Below, in pieces: positions 1-7,310 of a DNA stretch of 8,869 nt (its first letter is position 1; each line of letters begins with the position of its first letter). The position numbers were made by a program, and so were the translations under genes. Below the pieces are notes generated by a model. The model was given only the letters and a program-made list of their open reading frames with translations. It was not told the origin of the DNA and did not search any database. Source of the DNA: an uncultured Clostridia bacterium (GTDB lineage Bacteria; Bacillota; Dehalobacteriia; UBA4068; JAAVYR01); assembly GCA_946562005.1 (NCBI GenBank), contig CAMNVD010000040.1, positions 1-8,869 on the forward strand, given 5' to 3'.

Positions 1-441
1 TCCCAGGGTGTCATCGTGGTAGAAGCTGCTGAGAAAAGCGGTACCTTAATCACTGTGGACTATGGTATGGAACAAGGTAAAACTATCTTTGCGGTACCTG
101 GTCCTATTACCAGCAAACAAAGCAAGACGCCTCATCGTCTTATCCGAGAAGGGGCGAAGCTGGTTAGCTGCGCAGAAGATGTTATTGAGGAATTTTCTTA
201 TTTGTTCCCAGAGATAAAGACAGCGCCTATGATAAATGGAAAAGAAAAGACGGGGCTTGCTTTATCTGAAACAGAACAAAAAATCCTAGATATGACCATA
301 GTAGCGATGCACTTTGAAAATATTTTAGTAGAAACTGGCTTAGAAGCAAAAGAGTTATCATCACTTTTATTTTTCTTAGAAATGAAAGGCTATTTGAAAC
401 AGTTACCGGGGCAATATTATATTGCAGAGATAAGGAAATAG
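1..441 (+). CDS. dprA: DprA (DNA processing protein A), 3' part only
   Basis: The reading frame is open from base 1, so the gene begins upstream of the window and only the last 146 residues are seen. DprA binds incoming single-stranded DNA and loads RecA on it during natural transformation; it is also common in bacteria not known to be competent. The visible part has the end of the Rossmann-like DNA-binding domain, with the family motifs SGTLIT (residues 18-23 of the fragment) and FAVPG (30-34), then LIREGA (47-52). The C-terminal stretch from about residue 85 resembles the DprA winged-helix domain (short helices ending in LEMKGYLKQLPGQYY). One deviation is that the usual G-x-N before the LI..GA motif reads T-P-H here. 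topA follows after 29 bases, the normal neighbour of dprA in Bacillota. Identity is confident; the start cannot be given. Confidence 0.93.
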   Translation, partial: SQGVIVVEAAEKSGTLITVDYGMEQGKTIFAVPGPITSKQSKTPHRLIREGAKLVSCAEDVIEEFSYLFPEIKTAPMINGKEKTGLALSETEQKILDMTIVAMHFENILVETGLEAKELSSLLFFLEMKGYLKQLPGQYYIAEIRK

Positions 442-456
442 AGGCAAAAAATAATT

Positions 457-462
457 GGGAGG
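457..462 (+). promoter_or_regulatory. Ribosome binding site of topA, supporting a TTG start
   Basis: GGGAGG lies 8 bases upstream of the TTG at 471. No ATG or GTG in the same frame lies close by, and the protein starts directly with the conserved TopA N-terminus (KTLVIVESPTKAKTI), so the TTG is the real start. Confidence 0.8.
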
Positions 463-470
463 CTATACCG

Positions 471-2702
471 TTGAAAACATTGGTGATTGTGGAATCCCCT
501 ACAAAGGCAAAAACCATCGGTAAATTTTTAGGCAAGAACTATACAGTGAAATCCAGTATGGGGCATGTGCGGGATTTGCCAAAGAGTGATTTGGGGGTGG
601 ATATTGAACACGAATTTGAACCCAAATATATTACCATCCGCGGCAAGGGCGAACTGTTAAAGTCTTTAAAAGAAGCAGCAAAAAAGGCTGATAAAGTACT
701 TCTGGCATCGGACCCTGATAGAGAAGGGGAAGCCATTGCCTGGCACTTGAAAGAGTATCTTGGTTATCCGGAAAAAGATTGCCGTATCGAGTTTAACGAA
801 ATCACCAAGGATGCTGTCAGTAATGCGGTAAAGCATCCCCGTCCGATAGATGAAAGCCGGGTAGAGGCCCAGCAGGCACGACGAATCCTTGACCGTTTGG
901 TAGGGTACCAAATCAGTCCATTGCTTTGGGATAAAGTGAAAAAAGGTTTGAGTGCAGGCCGTGTGCAGTCTGTGGCCGTGCGTATGATAGTAGACCGGGA
1001 AGATGAAATAGAAGCATTTATTCCGGAAGAATATTGGTCTTTGCACGCAGACTTGCAGGGTGAAAACGGTAATATCAATGCAAAACTTACCAAAATCGGC
1101 GGTAAAAAAGCAGACATTAAAAACCAGGAGGAAATGGATAAAATCCTGGCAGGCCTTAACGGGAAGGATTATGTTGTCTCCAGTGTACAGAAAAAGGATA
1201 AATCCCGTCATCCTGTACCGCCTTTTACCACCAGCAGTCTACAACAAGAAGCTGCTCGGAAAATCGGTTTTACTGCAAAAAAAACCATGCAAATCGCTCA
1301 ACAGCTCTATGAAGGGATAGATGTGGGAACCGGTGGAGCCGTGGGGCTGATTACCTATATGCGTACTGACTCTGTGCGGGTATCTGCTGAAGCAAAAGCC
1401 ATGGTGCGGAAGTTTATTGCTGATAAGTTTGGTGCAGATTATGTACCAGAAAAGCCTAACTTTTATTCCAAAAAAGGAAAAATTCAAGATGCGCACGAAG
1501 CAGTTCGTCCTAGCAGTGTAGACAGAACCCCTGCAGCGGTTCGTCCATACTTAAGCGCTGCCCAATACAAGCTCTATAAGCTTATCTGGGAGCGGTTTGT
1601 TGCTAGCCAGATGAAAGATGCTATCATGGAGCAGACCACTATTGATGTGACGGCGGGCACTTATTTATTCCGGGCTACCGGCAGTGTGCTGAAGTTCCCT
1701 GGTTTTATGCAGGTATACATTGAGGGTAGAGACGGTGACAGCAGTGATGAAGAAGGTCTTCTGCCTGTCATTAACGAAGGGGAAATCTTAAAACTTTTAA
1801 AGCTGGACCCCAAACAACATTTTACCCAACCGCCGCCGTTTTACAATGAAGCCACACTGGTAAAAGCATTAGAAGAACGGGGTATCGGTCGTCCGAGTAC
1901 CTATGCTTCTATTATTGATACGATTTTAGCTCGTGGTTATGTGGTGCGGGAAGAAAAAATGTTTCATCCTACAGAGCTTGGGAAAATCATCGTTGATTTA
2001 TTGAAAGAATATTTCACCCAGATTATGGATGTGGAGTTTACCGCAGCAATGGAGTCAAACCTGGATAAGGTAGAGGAAGGTTCTGTAGAATGGCGGAAGC
2101 TGCTTACAGACTTTTATGGGCCTTTTGCTGATATGTTGGAGCACGCCAAAAAGGAAATGACCAAAGTGGTGATTATGCCGGAGGAAAGTGGCGAAATCTG
2201 TGAAAAATGCGGTCGTCCCATGGTATACAAAATCAGCAAATTTGGTAAGTTCTTGGCCTGTTCCGGTTTCCCAGAATGCCGAAACACCAAGGCTATCGTA
2301 AAAGAAACGGGGATTCCTTGTCTTGCTTGTGGTGGGCAAATCGTTGAACGGAAAAGCCGCAGCGGCAAACTATTTTATGGCTGCAATAATTACCCTGATT
2401 GCGACTTTGTTTCCTGGGATAAGCCAATCTTGGAGAAATGTCCTGTTTGCGGTATGCAAATGGTGGAAAAGAAATTCCGTACTGGGGGGAAATCAATCCT
2501 TTGTCCGAATAAAGACTGTCCTAGCAAGGAACAAGAAGGAAAGGATAGTAACTTGACAAAAAAAACAACTAGGAAAAGAACTACCACTAGCAAAAAATCA
2601 ACGTCTGGAAAAACTACTAAAACTACCAAATCAACAAAGTCAACCAAATCAACTACTACGGCGAAAAAGACAACCACTAGAAAGAAGAAGGATGCAGAAT
2701 AA
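471..2702 (+). CDS. topA: DNA topoisomerase I (type IA)
   Basis: This enzyme relaxes negative supercoils by cutting one DNA strand through a 5'-phosphotyrosine link and passing the other strand. The 743-residue product starts with a Toprim domain (about 1-115) with the catalytic Glu8 and the metal-binding DPDRE motif at 81-85 (Asp81, Asp83, Glu85). The active-site tyrosine is Tyr296 in ITYMRTDS; His342 and Arg346 in AHEAVRP and the GIGRPSTYA motif (471-479) are also in place. Three C4 zinc ribbons follow: Cys577/580/597/603, Cys617/620/638/644 and Cys657/660/678/683. After about residue 690 comes a Lys/Thr/Ser-rich tail of about 50 residues, which makes the protein longer than the roughly 690 residues of Bacillus TopA. 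The start is a TTG with a good ribosome binding site. The stop overlaps the trmFO start (TAATG), which points to co-transcription and translational coupling. Confidence 0.98.
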   Translation: MKTLVIVESPTKAKTIGKFLGKNYTVKSSMGHVRDLPKSDLGVDIEHEFEPKYITIRGKGELLKSLKEAAKKADKVLLASDPDREGEAIAWHLKEYLGYPEKDCRIEFNEITKDAVSNAVKHPRPIDESRVEAQQARRILDRLVGYQISPLLWDKVKKGLSAGRVQSVAVRMIVDREDEIEAFIPEEYWSLHADLQGENGNINAKLTKIGGKKADIKNQEEMDKILAGLNGKDYVVSSVQKKDKSRHPVPPFTTSSLQQEAARKIGFTAKKTMQIAQQLYEGIDVGTGGAVGLITYMRTDSVRVSAEAKAMVRKFIADKFGADYVPEKPNFYSKKGKIQDAHEAVRPSSVDRTPAAVRPYLSAAQYKLYKLIWERFVASQMKDAIMEQTTIDVTAGTYLFRATGSVLKFPGFMQVYIEGRDGDSSDEEGLLPVINEGEILKLLKLDPKQHFTQPPPFYNEATLVKALEERGIGRPSTYASIIDTILARGYVVREEKMFHPTELGKIIVDLLKEYFTQIMDVEFTAAMESNLDKVEEGSVEWRKLLTDFYGPFADMLEHAKKEMTKVVIMPEESGEICEKCGRPMVYKISKFGKFLACSGFPECRNTKAIVKETGIPCLACGGQIVERKSRSGKLFYGCNNYPDCDFVSWDKPILEKCPVCGMQMVEKKFRTGGKSILCPNKDCPSKEQEGKDSNLTKKTTRKRTTTSKKSTSGKTTKTTKSTKSTKSTTTAKKTTTRKKKDAE
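2625..2651 (+). repeat. Three tandem 9-base units coding Thr-Lys-Ser in the TopA tail
   Basis: The units ACCAAATCA, ACAAAGTCA and ACCAAATCA code three successive Thr-Lys-Ser triplets (residues 719-727). They sit inside a wider low-complexity stretch (about 2550-2699) made almost only of Lys, Thr, Ser and Arg codons. Such a short in-frame repeat can change copy number without breaking the gene. This is a coding repeat, not a mobile element. Confidence 0.75.
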
Positions 2703-4042
2703 TGGAAAAAGTAACAGTTATCGGGGCGGGTCTTGCTGGTGCAGAAGCTGCCTGGCAAATTGCTAGTCGTGGTATTGCTGTGGATTTATACGAAATGCGT
2801 CCCAATAAACAAACAGTAGCGCACCAGACAGGAAATTTTGCTGAGCTGATTTGTAGCAACTCTCTTCGGGCGGATGGCCTAACCAATGCGGTGGGACTTT
2901 TAAAAGAAGAAATGCGGCGGCTGGATTCCCTTATCCTACAGTGCGCCGATAAAACAAAAGTACCTGCTGGGGTGGCTCTTGCTGTGGAGCGAGATGGTTT
3001 TCCTGCCTTGGTTACAGAGACGCTTACCAACCACCCTTTAGTAAATGTTATCCGCAAAGAGGCAACAGAAATTCCTCAGGATAATATTGTTATCATTGCT
3101 AGCGGTCCTCTGACAGAGGGGGCCTTGGCAGAAGATATCCAAAGGCTGGTAGGGGCGGAATACCTTCACTTCCATGATGCTGTGGCGCCGGTAGTGGAGG
3201 CGGATAGCATTGATATGACTGTCGCCTTTCGGGGGTCCCGCTATGATAAGGGAGACAGTCCTGAAGGTGATTATATAAACTGCCCTTTTACCAGGGAGCA
3301 GTATGATGTCTTTTATGAAAATTTAGTCAGTGCTGAGCTGCATCCGCTTCATGATTTTGAGGAAGAGAAGGTATTTGAAGGGTGTATGCCTATTGAAGTG
3401 ATGGCAAAGAGAGGCCCGCAAACCATGCTGTATGGCCCCTTAAAGCCGGTCGGCTTAAACAATCCTCATACTGGCGAACAGCCATATGCAGTGGTACAGC
3501 TGCGGCAGGATAACGGTGCTGCGACTCAATATAATTTAGTTGGTTTTCAAACTCGGCTTACTTGGGGGGAACAGAAACGGGTATTCCGGCTCATACCGGG
3601 CCTGGCCCAGGCAGAGTTTGCTCGCTTTGGCGTGATGCACCGTAATACGTATTTGAATTCACCGACTGTATTAAAGGCGGATTTGTCTTTGAGAAATCAT
3701 GAAAATATTTTCTTTGCTGGGCAGATTACAGGGGTAGAAGGCTATATCGAGTCTGCTGCTATGGGGCTTTTAGCCGGTATCAATGCTGCAAGACTTGCCT
3801 GCGGGGAAGCGCCGTTGGTTTTTCCATTAGAAACGGCATTAGGCAGTCTTGCAAACTATATCACTATCCCTGCGGCAAATTTTCAGCCGTCAAATATTAC
3901 CTTTGGTATGATGCCGCCAATGTTTGCAGCTAATGGCAAAAAGATTCGCAATAAGCAGGAAAAGGCGCTTTTGATTTCGGAGCGGTCTTTGACGTCGCTA
4001 GAAAAATTTTGCAAAGAGCTGGGCGAAAAAGCAGGAGAATAG
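2702..4042 (+). CDS. trmFO: Methylenetetrahydrofolate-tRNA-(uracil-5-)-methyltransferase TrmFO
   Basis: TrmFO makes 5-methyluridine at position 54 of the tRNA T-loop, using methylenetetrahydrofolate as carbon donor and reduced FAD as reductant. It replaces the SAM-dependent TrmA in most Bacillota. The 446-residue length is normal. The N-terminus has the FAD-binding glycine motif GAGLAG (8-13). Both catalytic cysteines are present: Cys51 in ELICSNSLR and Cys228 in FEGCMPIE, matching Cys53 and Cys226 of the Bacillus enzyme. The C-terminal FAD signature FFAGQITGVEGYIESAAMG runs at 337-355. The ATG shares its A with the last base of the topA stop, and AGAAGG at 2686-2691 can serve as ribosome binding site, so translation is probably coupled to topA. 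A terminator follows the stop. It resembles GidA/MnmG in fold but is far shorter and has the TrmFO cysteines. Confidence 0.98.
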   Translation: MEKVTVIGAGLAGAEAAWQIASRGIAVDLYEMRPNKQTVAHQTGNFAELICSNSLRADGLTNAVGLLKEEMRRLDSLILQCADKTKVPAGVALAVERDGFPALVTETLTNHPLVNVIRKEATEIPQDNIVIIASGPLTEGALAEDIQRLVGAEYLHFHDAVAPVVEADSIDMTVAFRGSRYDKGDSPEGDYINCPFTREQYDVFYENLVSAELHPLHDFEEEKVFEGCMPIEVMAKRGPQTMLYGPLKPVGLNNPHTGEQPYAVVQLRQDNGAATQYNLVGFQTRLTWGEQKRVFRLIPGLAQAEFARFGVMHRNTYLNSPTVLKADLSLRNHENIFFAGQITGVEGYIESAAMGLLAGINAARLACGEAPLVFPLETALGSLANYITIPAANFQPSNITFGMMPPMFAANGKKIRNKQEKALLISERSLTSLEKFCKELGEKAGE

Positions 4043-4060
4043 CAGAAAACAGAAAATAAG

Positions 4061-4093
4061 AAGGTAGATAGTCTTATCTGCCTTTTTTGTTTT
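4061..4093 (+). terminator. Intrinsic terminator after trmFO
   Basis: A 10-bp stem (4061-4070 with 4075-4084, one G-U pair, loop GTCT) is followed by a T-rich run (TTTTTTGTTTT, 4083-4093). It ends the dprA-topA-trmFO unit 18 bases after the trmFO stop. The stem is AT-rich at its top but the T run is long, so termination should be good although perhaps not complete. Confidence 0.85.
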
Positions 4094-4139
4094 AAATAAG
4101 CAAACTTTAAGTTTTTTGTAATAACATCTTTTTGAAATC

Positions 4140-4146
4140 AGGTGAG
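4140..4146 (+). promoter_or_regulatory. Ribosome binding site of xerC
   Basis: AGGTGAG pairs with the 3' end of 16S rRNA and lies 3 to 5 bases before the ATG at 4150. It decides the xerC start: the frame is open back to a TTG at 4132, but no comparable site precedes that codon, and the protein from 4150 (MESLLQEFLNYL) has the usual XerC beginning. Confidence 0.7.
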
Positions 4147-4149
4147 TAT

Positions 4150-5142
4150 ATGGAAAGTTTATTGCAGGAATTTTTGAATTATCTGGTCATTGAAAAAAAC
4201 GTATCCGACCACACGCTGGCCAATTATGAAAAAAATATTTGCCGTTTTTTGGCATATTTAGAGGATGCGCTCCATAAAAATGACCGTATCAAGGAAGATA
4301 AAACAAGGCAACGCAAAAGTCATTTGCAACAGGCAAAACAGCCATTTCCTTTTTATGAGGCATCACGCACACAAGCTATTGCTGTATTAAATGAGGTGAA
4401 ACCGGTAGTTATCCGGGGGTATATGGGACAGCTACAAAAAAATAAACTGAGCAAAAATACAATTGCCGCTCATTTATCTGCTATTAGAGCCTTTTATCGT
4501 TATCTTTGTCGGGAAGAAATCGTAAAAAATAACCCGGCAGCAGTGGTGGCAACACCGAAAAAAGATTTGAAGCTACCGGAGTTTCTCTATTATCAAGATG
4601 TAGAAAAACTCTTGGACCCTGTCTCTGTTGACTGGGTGACGGCAAGGGACTTGGCTCTTTTAGAAGTTATCTATAGCAGTGGTCTGCGGGTGAGCGAAGC
4701 AGTAGCCCTAGATATGGGAGATATTGATATGCAGCAAAAGACCATTCGTGTGTTGGGGAAAGGGAATAAGGAACGAATCGTGCCCATTGGCGGACCAGCG
4801 CTGGAACGGCTGCAAACTTATTTAGAAAAGCTGGGCAGAGAAGCGGAAATATTTCCTCAAAGAGGAGACGCTATCTTTCTCAATAAGCAAGGAAAACGTA
4901 TTACAGATAGAAGCGTTCGTACTATCTTAAATAAGTATATGCAGGCGGCAGGATTGCCTCAGCATATTTCACCTCATGCACTGCGTCATTCTTTTGCTAC
5001 GCATTTATTAGAAGGGGGCGCAGATTTGCGGGCTGTTCAGGAATACTTGGGGCACTCTAGTCTGTCCACCACGCAAATTTATACTCACGTGACGAAAACT
5101 AGAATGAAAGCTGTTTATGACAAGACTCATCCTAGAGCATAA
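4150..5142 (+). CDS. xerC: Tyrosine recombinase XerC (CodV-like)
   Basis: XerC works with XerD at the dif site to resolve chromosome dimers before cell division. The 330-residue product has an N-terminal SAM-like core-binding domain (about 1-120) and a C-terminal catalytic domain. All catalytic residues are visible: Arg180 (SSGLRVSE), Lys204 (GKGNKER), His276 and Arg279 (SPHALRHSFATHL), His302 (YLGHSS) and the nucleophile Tyr311 (TQIYTHV). The protein is about 25-30 residues longer than typical XerC (near 300). The extra length is a charged insert at about residues 41-80, between the helix ending FLAYL and the one starting VVIRGYM. XerC rather than XerD is called because the gene lies between trmFO and hslV, where codV/xerC sits in Bacillus and Staphylococcus. 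It is the first gene after a terminator and probably starts the xerC-hslV-hslU unit, although no clear promoter is visible. Confidence 0.93.
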   Translation: MESLLQEFLNYLVIEKNVSDHTLANYEKNICRFLAYLEDALHKNDRIKEDKTRQRKSHLQQAKQPFPFYEASRTQAIAVLNEVKPVVIRGYMGQLQKNKLSKNTIAAHLSAIRAFYRYLCREEIVKNNPAAVVATPKKDLKLPEFLYYQDVEKLLDPVSVDWVTARDLALLEVIYSSGLRVSEAVALDMGDIDMQQKTIRVLGKGNKERIVPIGGPALERLQTYLEKLGREAEIFPQRGDAIFLNKQGKRITDRSVRTILNKYMQAAGLPQHISPHALRHSFATHLLEGGADLRAVQEYLGHSSLSTTQIYTHVTKTRMKAVYDKTHPRA

Positions 5143-5145
5143 TAT

Positions 5146-5153
5146 AAAGGAGG
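5146..5153 (+). promoter_or_regulatory. Ribosome binding site of hslV
   Basis: AAAGGAGG is a perfect Shine-Dalgarno match. It lies 9 bases before the ATG at 5163 and 6 bases before an in-frame TTG at 5160, so spacing alone does not settle the start. The ATG is preferred because it is the stronger codon and gives the family's usual five-residue leader. Confidence 0.8.
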
Positions 5154-5162
5154 TTTATATTG

Positions 5163-5714
5163 ATGTTGTTTGAAGGAACTACTATCCTTGCTGTGCAAAA
5201 AGATGGTAAAACTGCCATCGGCGGCGATGGGCAAGTAACTATGGGCAATAATGTGATTATGAAAAAAGGCGCCTGCAAAGTGCGCCGGCTTTACCATGAC
5301 CAGGTGGCGGCAGGTTTTGCTGGGTCTGTCGCAGACGCTTTTACCTTATTCGAAAAATTCGAAATGCGGTTGGAGGAAACCCGAGGCAACTTAATGCGGG
5401 CAGCGGTTGACCTAGCTAAAGAATGGCGAACAGATAAAATGCTACGGAACTTAGAAGCATTGCTTTTGGTTGCTAATAAAGATGATTTATTGATGATTTC
5501 GGGCAATGGAGAGGTAATAAAACCGGATGACGGCATCGCAGCTATTGGTTCTGGCGGCTGCTATGCGTTGTCTGCTGCTCGGGCTTTGGTGGCAAATACC
5601 ACCCTTGCACCTGGTGAAATCGTACAGAAATCCCTGGATATAGCAGCAGATATTTGTGTCTATACCAATCATCATATTACTATTGAGGAATTAGGCGAAG
5701 CGTCTGGCAAATAG
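5163..5714 (+). CDS. hslV: HslV (ClpQ), peptidase subunit of the HslUV ATP-dependent protease
   Basis: HslV forms a double-hexamer proteasome-like chamber in the cytoplasm and degrades proteins unfolded by HslU. The 183-residue product has a normal length. The mature active site should be Thr6 in the sequence GTTILAV, exposed by removing the short leader MLFEG, as in other HslV with a pentapeptide leader. Other conserved parts are GDGQVT (21-26), Lys39 in KVRRLY (the counterpart of the catalytic Lys33 of the E. coli enzyme) and GFAGSVADAFTL (51-62). The threonine type differs from Bacillus subtilis ClpQ, which is reported to use an N-terminal serine ahead of the same Thr-Thr pair. A TTG one codon upstream is an alternative start that would add one Met. 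The gene lies 20 bases after xerC and 24 bases before hslU, in one operon. Confidence 0.96.
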   Translation: MLFEGTTILAVQKDGKTAIGGDGQVTMGNNVIMKKGACKVRRLYHDQVAAGFAGSVADAFTLFEKFEMRLEETRGNLMRAAVDLAKEWRTDKMLRNLEALLLVANKDDLLMISGNGEVIKPDDGIAAIGSGGCYALSAARALVANTTLAPGEIVQKSLDIAADICVYTNHHITIEELGEASGK

Positions 5715-5738
5715 GCTAAAAAGAAAAGGAGGCTGGCT

Positions 5739-7136
5739 ATGATTGATTTAACACCGAGACAGATAGTCTCAGAGCTAGATAAATATATCGTAGGACAGGA
5801 AGGTGCGAAAAAATGTGTGGCGGTGGCATTAAGAAACCGTTATCGTCGACAGCAATTAGGTGAGCATATCCAAGATGAAATCATGCCGAAAAATATCATT
5901 ATGATAGGGCCTACTGGGGTGGGGAAGACTGAGATTGCCCGCCGTTTAGCAAAGCTAGTCGGTGCGCCTTTTATCAAGGTGGAAGCTACTAAATTTACCG
6001 AGGTTGGTTATGTGGGTAGAGATGTAGAGTCCATGATACGGGACCTGGTAGAAACAGCTATCCGCATGGTGAAAAACGAAAAAATCGCTGCTGTGCAATC
6101 TAAAGGTGAATTTTTGGCGGAGGGACGATTGGCTGATTTATTGGCACCATTACCTAGCAAAAACCGTCCTATGAATCCTTTCGGCGTGCTCTTTGGCAAT
6201 AATGCAGAACCGCAGCATACGGAAACAGCAGAGGAACGAACCAAATATGAAGAAATGCGGCGGAAACGCTTGCAAGTCCAAGAGAAACTGGCCAACGGCG
6301 AAATGGAAAACGAGCTGGTAGAAATCGAAGTAGAAGAACAAAATAGCGCCATGTTCGGCGGTATTGCCGGCATGGGCATGGATGAATTAGGTATCAATTT
6401 CCAGGATATGCTAGGTTCTCTTATGCCGAAAAAACAAAAGAAAAAGAAAGTACCCGTAAAGGAAGCCCGAAAAATCTTAGCCCAGCAGGAGGCTCAAAAG
6501 CTGGTAGATATGGATGAAGTTATCACCCTGGGGATTCACCGGGCGGAGCAATATGGCATTATCTTCTTAGATGAAATCGATAAAGTTGCAGGGCAGGACA
6601 GCGGCCATGGTCCTGATGTATCTCGGGGCGGCGTGCAAAGAGATATCTTGCCCATTGTAGAAGGCAGTACGGTAATGACTAAATACGGTCCGGTGAAAAC
6701 AGATTATATGCTCTTTATTGCAGCAGGGGCCTTTCACACCAGCAAGCCGTCGGATTTAATCCCCGAGCTCCAGGGACGTTTTCCTATTCGGGTGGAACTG
6801 GATAGCCTCAGCAGGGAAGACTTCAAGCGGATTCTCTTAGAGCCGCAAAACTCTTTAATCAAGCAATATGTGGCGCTATTACAGTCTGATGGGGTACAGA
6901 TTAATTTTACTGAGGACGGGTTAGAAGCGTTAGCAGACATTGCTTTCACCGTCAATGAGCGGGCGGAGAATATTGGCGCAAGACGGCTCCATACGGTTTT
7001 AGAAAAGGTATTGGAAGATTTGCTCTACGATGCGCCTGATAAAATCAGCGGTAGCATTGCCATAGATAAAGATTATGTGGAAAATAAATTATCCGCTATT
7101 ATGGTAGATGTGGATTTGAGTAGATTTATTTTATAA
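5739..7136 (+). CDS. hslU: HslU (ClpY), AAA+ ATPase subunit of HslUV
   Basis: HslU is the hexameric unfoldase that recognises substrates, unfolds them with ATP and feeds them into HslV. The 465 residues show Walker A GPTGVGKT (57-64), the pore-loop motif GYVG (90-93), Walker B IIFLDEID (274-281) and the sensor-2 motif GARR (413-416). The I-domain specific to HslU lies between roughly residues 110 and 240, with charged, likely helical segments (for example 164-200) and a lysine cluster at 231-237. The C-terminus ends in SRFIL; this tail inserts between HslV subunits and switches on the peptidase. AAAGGAGG at 5725-5732, 6 bases before the ATG, is an excellent ribosome binding site. No codY follows, although that is the next gene in Bacillus and Staphylococcus. 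Confidence 0.98.
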   Translation: MIDLTPRQIVSELDKYIVGQEGAKKCVAVALRNRYRRQQLGEHIQDEIMPKNIIMIGPTGVGKTEIARRLAKLVGAPFIKVEATKFTEVGYVGRDVESMIRDLVETAIRMVKNEKIAAVQSKGEFLAEGRLADLLAPLPSKNRPMNPFGVLFGNNAEPQHTETAEERTKYEEMRRKRLQVQEKLANGEMENELVEIEVEEQNSAMFGGIAGMGMDELGINFQDMLGSLMPKKQKKKKVPVKEARKILAQQEAQKLVDMDEVITLGIHRAEQYGIIFLDEIDKVAGQDSGHGPDVSRGGVQRDILPIVEGSTVMTKYGPVKTDYMLFIAAGAFHTSKPSDLIPELQGRFPIRVELDSLSREDFKRILLEPQNSLIKQYVALLQSDGVQINFTEDGLEALADIAFTVNERAENIGARRLHTVLEKVLEDLLYDAPDKISGSIAIDKDYVENKLSAIMVDVDLSRFIL

Positions 7137-7144
7137 ATTTTTTG

Positions 7145-7172
7145 ATTATTTCCTGATTTTTCCGGGAATAAT
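7145..7172 (+). other. AT-rich hairpin between hslU and the rpsB promoter
   Basis: ATTATTTCC (7145-7153) can pair with GGGAATAAT (7164-7172), 9 bp with one G-U, around a 10-base loop. No T run follows, so it is not a standard intrinsic terminator. It lies 8 bases after the hslU stop and just before the rpsB -35 region. It may protect the hslU mRNA end or slow read-through; it may also be chance in AT-rich DNA. Confidence 0.3.
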
Positions 7173-7174
7173 AC

Positions 7175-7203
7175 TTGCATAAGGCATTTTGTTATGATAT
7201 ATT
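7175..7203 (+). promoter_or_regulatory. Probable sigma-A promoter of rpsB
   Basis: TTGCAT (7175-7180) and TATATT (7198-7203) are separated by exactly 17 bases. The -10 box matches the consensus in five of six positions; the -35 box matches in only three. Transcription should start near 7209-7211, leaving a leader of about 110 bases before the rpsB ATG. TATGAT at 7193-7198 is an alternative -10 but has no suitable -35. Confidence 0.6.
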
Positions 7204-7211
7204 ACTAAAAG

Positions 7212-7292
7212 GTGTAAAAATACACACGGTATGGGACGGCTGGCGGCGTGTGTCTGCTTTCGTGCAGAGGCTGTCTCCGGATGAAAAACCGG
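7212..7292 (+). promoter_or_regulatory. Structured 5' leader of rpsB mRNA (candidate regulatory RNA)
   Basis: Several pairings can be drawn by hand. Hairpin A is GTGTA (7212-7216) with TACAC (7221-7225). The main stem is GGGACGGC (7233-7240) with GCTGTCTC (7270-7277), 8 pairs including two G-U. It encloses a 5-bp hairpin, TCTGC (7253-7257) with GCAGA (7264-7268). A further 7-bp pairing, ACACACG (7222-7228) with CGTGTGT (7247-7253), competes with hairpin A and would cross the main stem. CCGG (7277-7280) can pair with CCGG (7289-7292). S2 represses its own operon through a leader in gamma-proteobacteria; a similar role here is only an inference, and I do not recognise a known leader family. Confidence 0.4.
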
Positions 7293-7302
7293 CGGAACAA
7301 CA

Positions 7303-7310
7303 AAAGGAGG
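7303..7310 (+). promoter_or_regulatory. Ribosome binding site of rpsB
   Basis: AAAGGAGG lies 8 bases before the ATG at 7319. It decides the rpsB start: the frame stays open upstream to 7175, but those 48 codons overlap the promoter and leader and have no ribosome binding site, while the protein from 7319 begins with the conserved S2 N-terminus. Confidence 0.9.

Noticed and set aside
666..1211. Minus-strand ORF of 181 codons inside topA
   Set aside because: It lies fully opposite a conserved essential gene, and its product resembles no known protein.
2390..2758. Minus-strand ORF of 122 codons opposite the topA tail
   Set aside because: Its Val/Leu/Phe-rich product is simply the antisense of the Lys/Thr/Ser repeat codons; it crosses the topA-trmFO junction and has no sign of being a gene.
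4132..4149. TTG start for xerC six codons before the ATG
   Set aside because: No ribosome binding site precedes it, while AGGTGAG sits just before the ATG at 4150.
7231..7284. A 17-codon upstream ORF in the rpsB leader (ATG at 7231, TGA at 7282-7284)
   Set aside because: The only purine-rich site, AAGGTG at 7209-7214, is about 16 bases away, too far for good initiation, and the ORF overlaps the proposed stems. It is kept only as a possibility.
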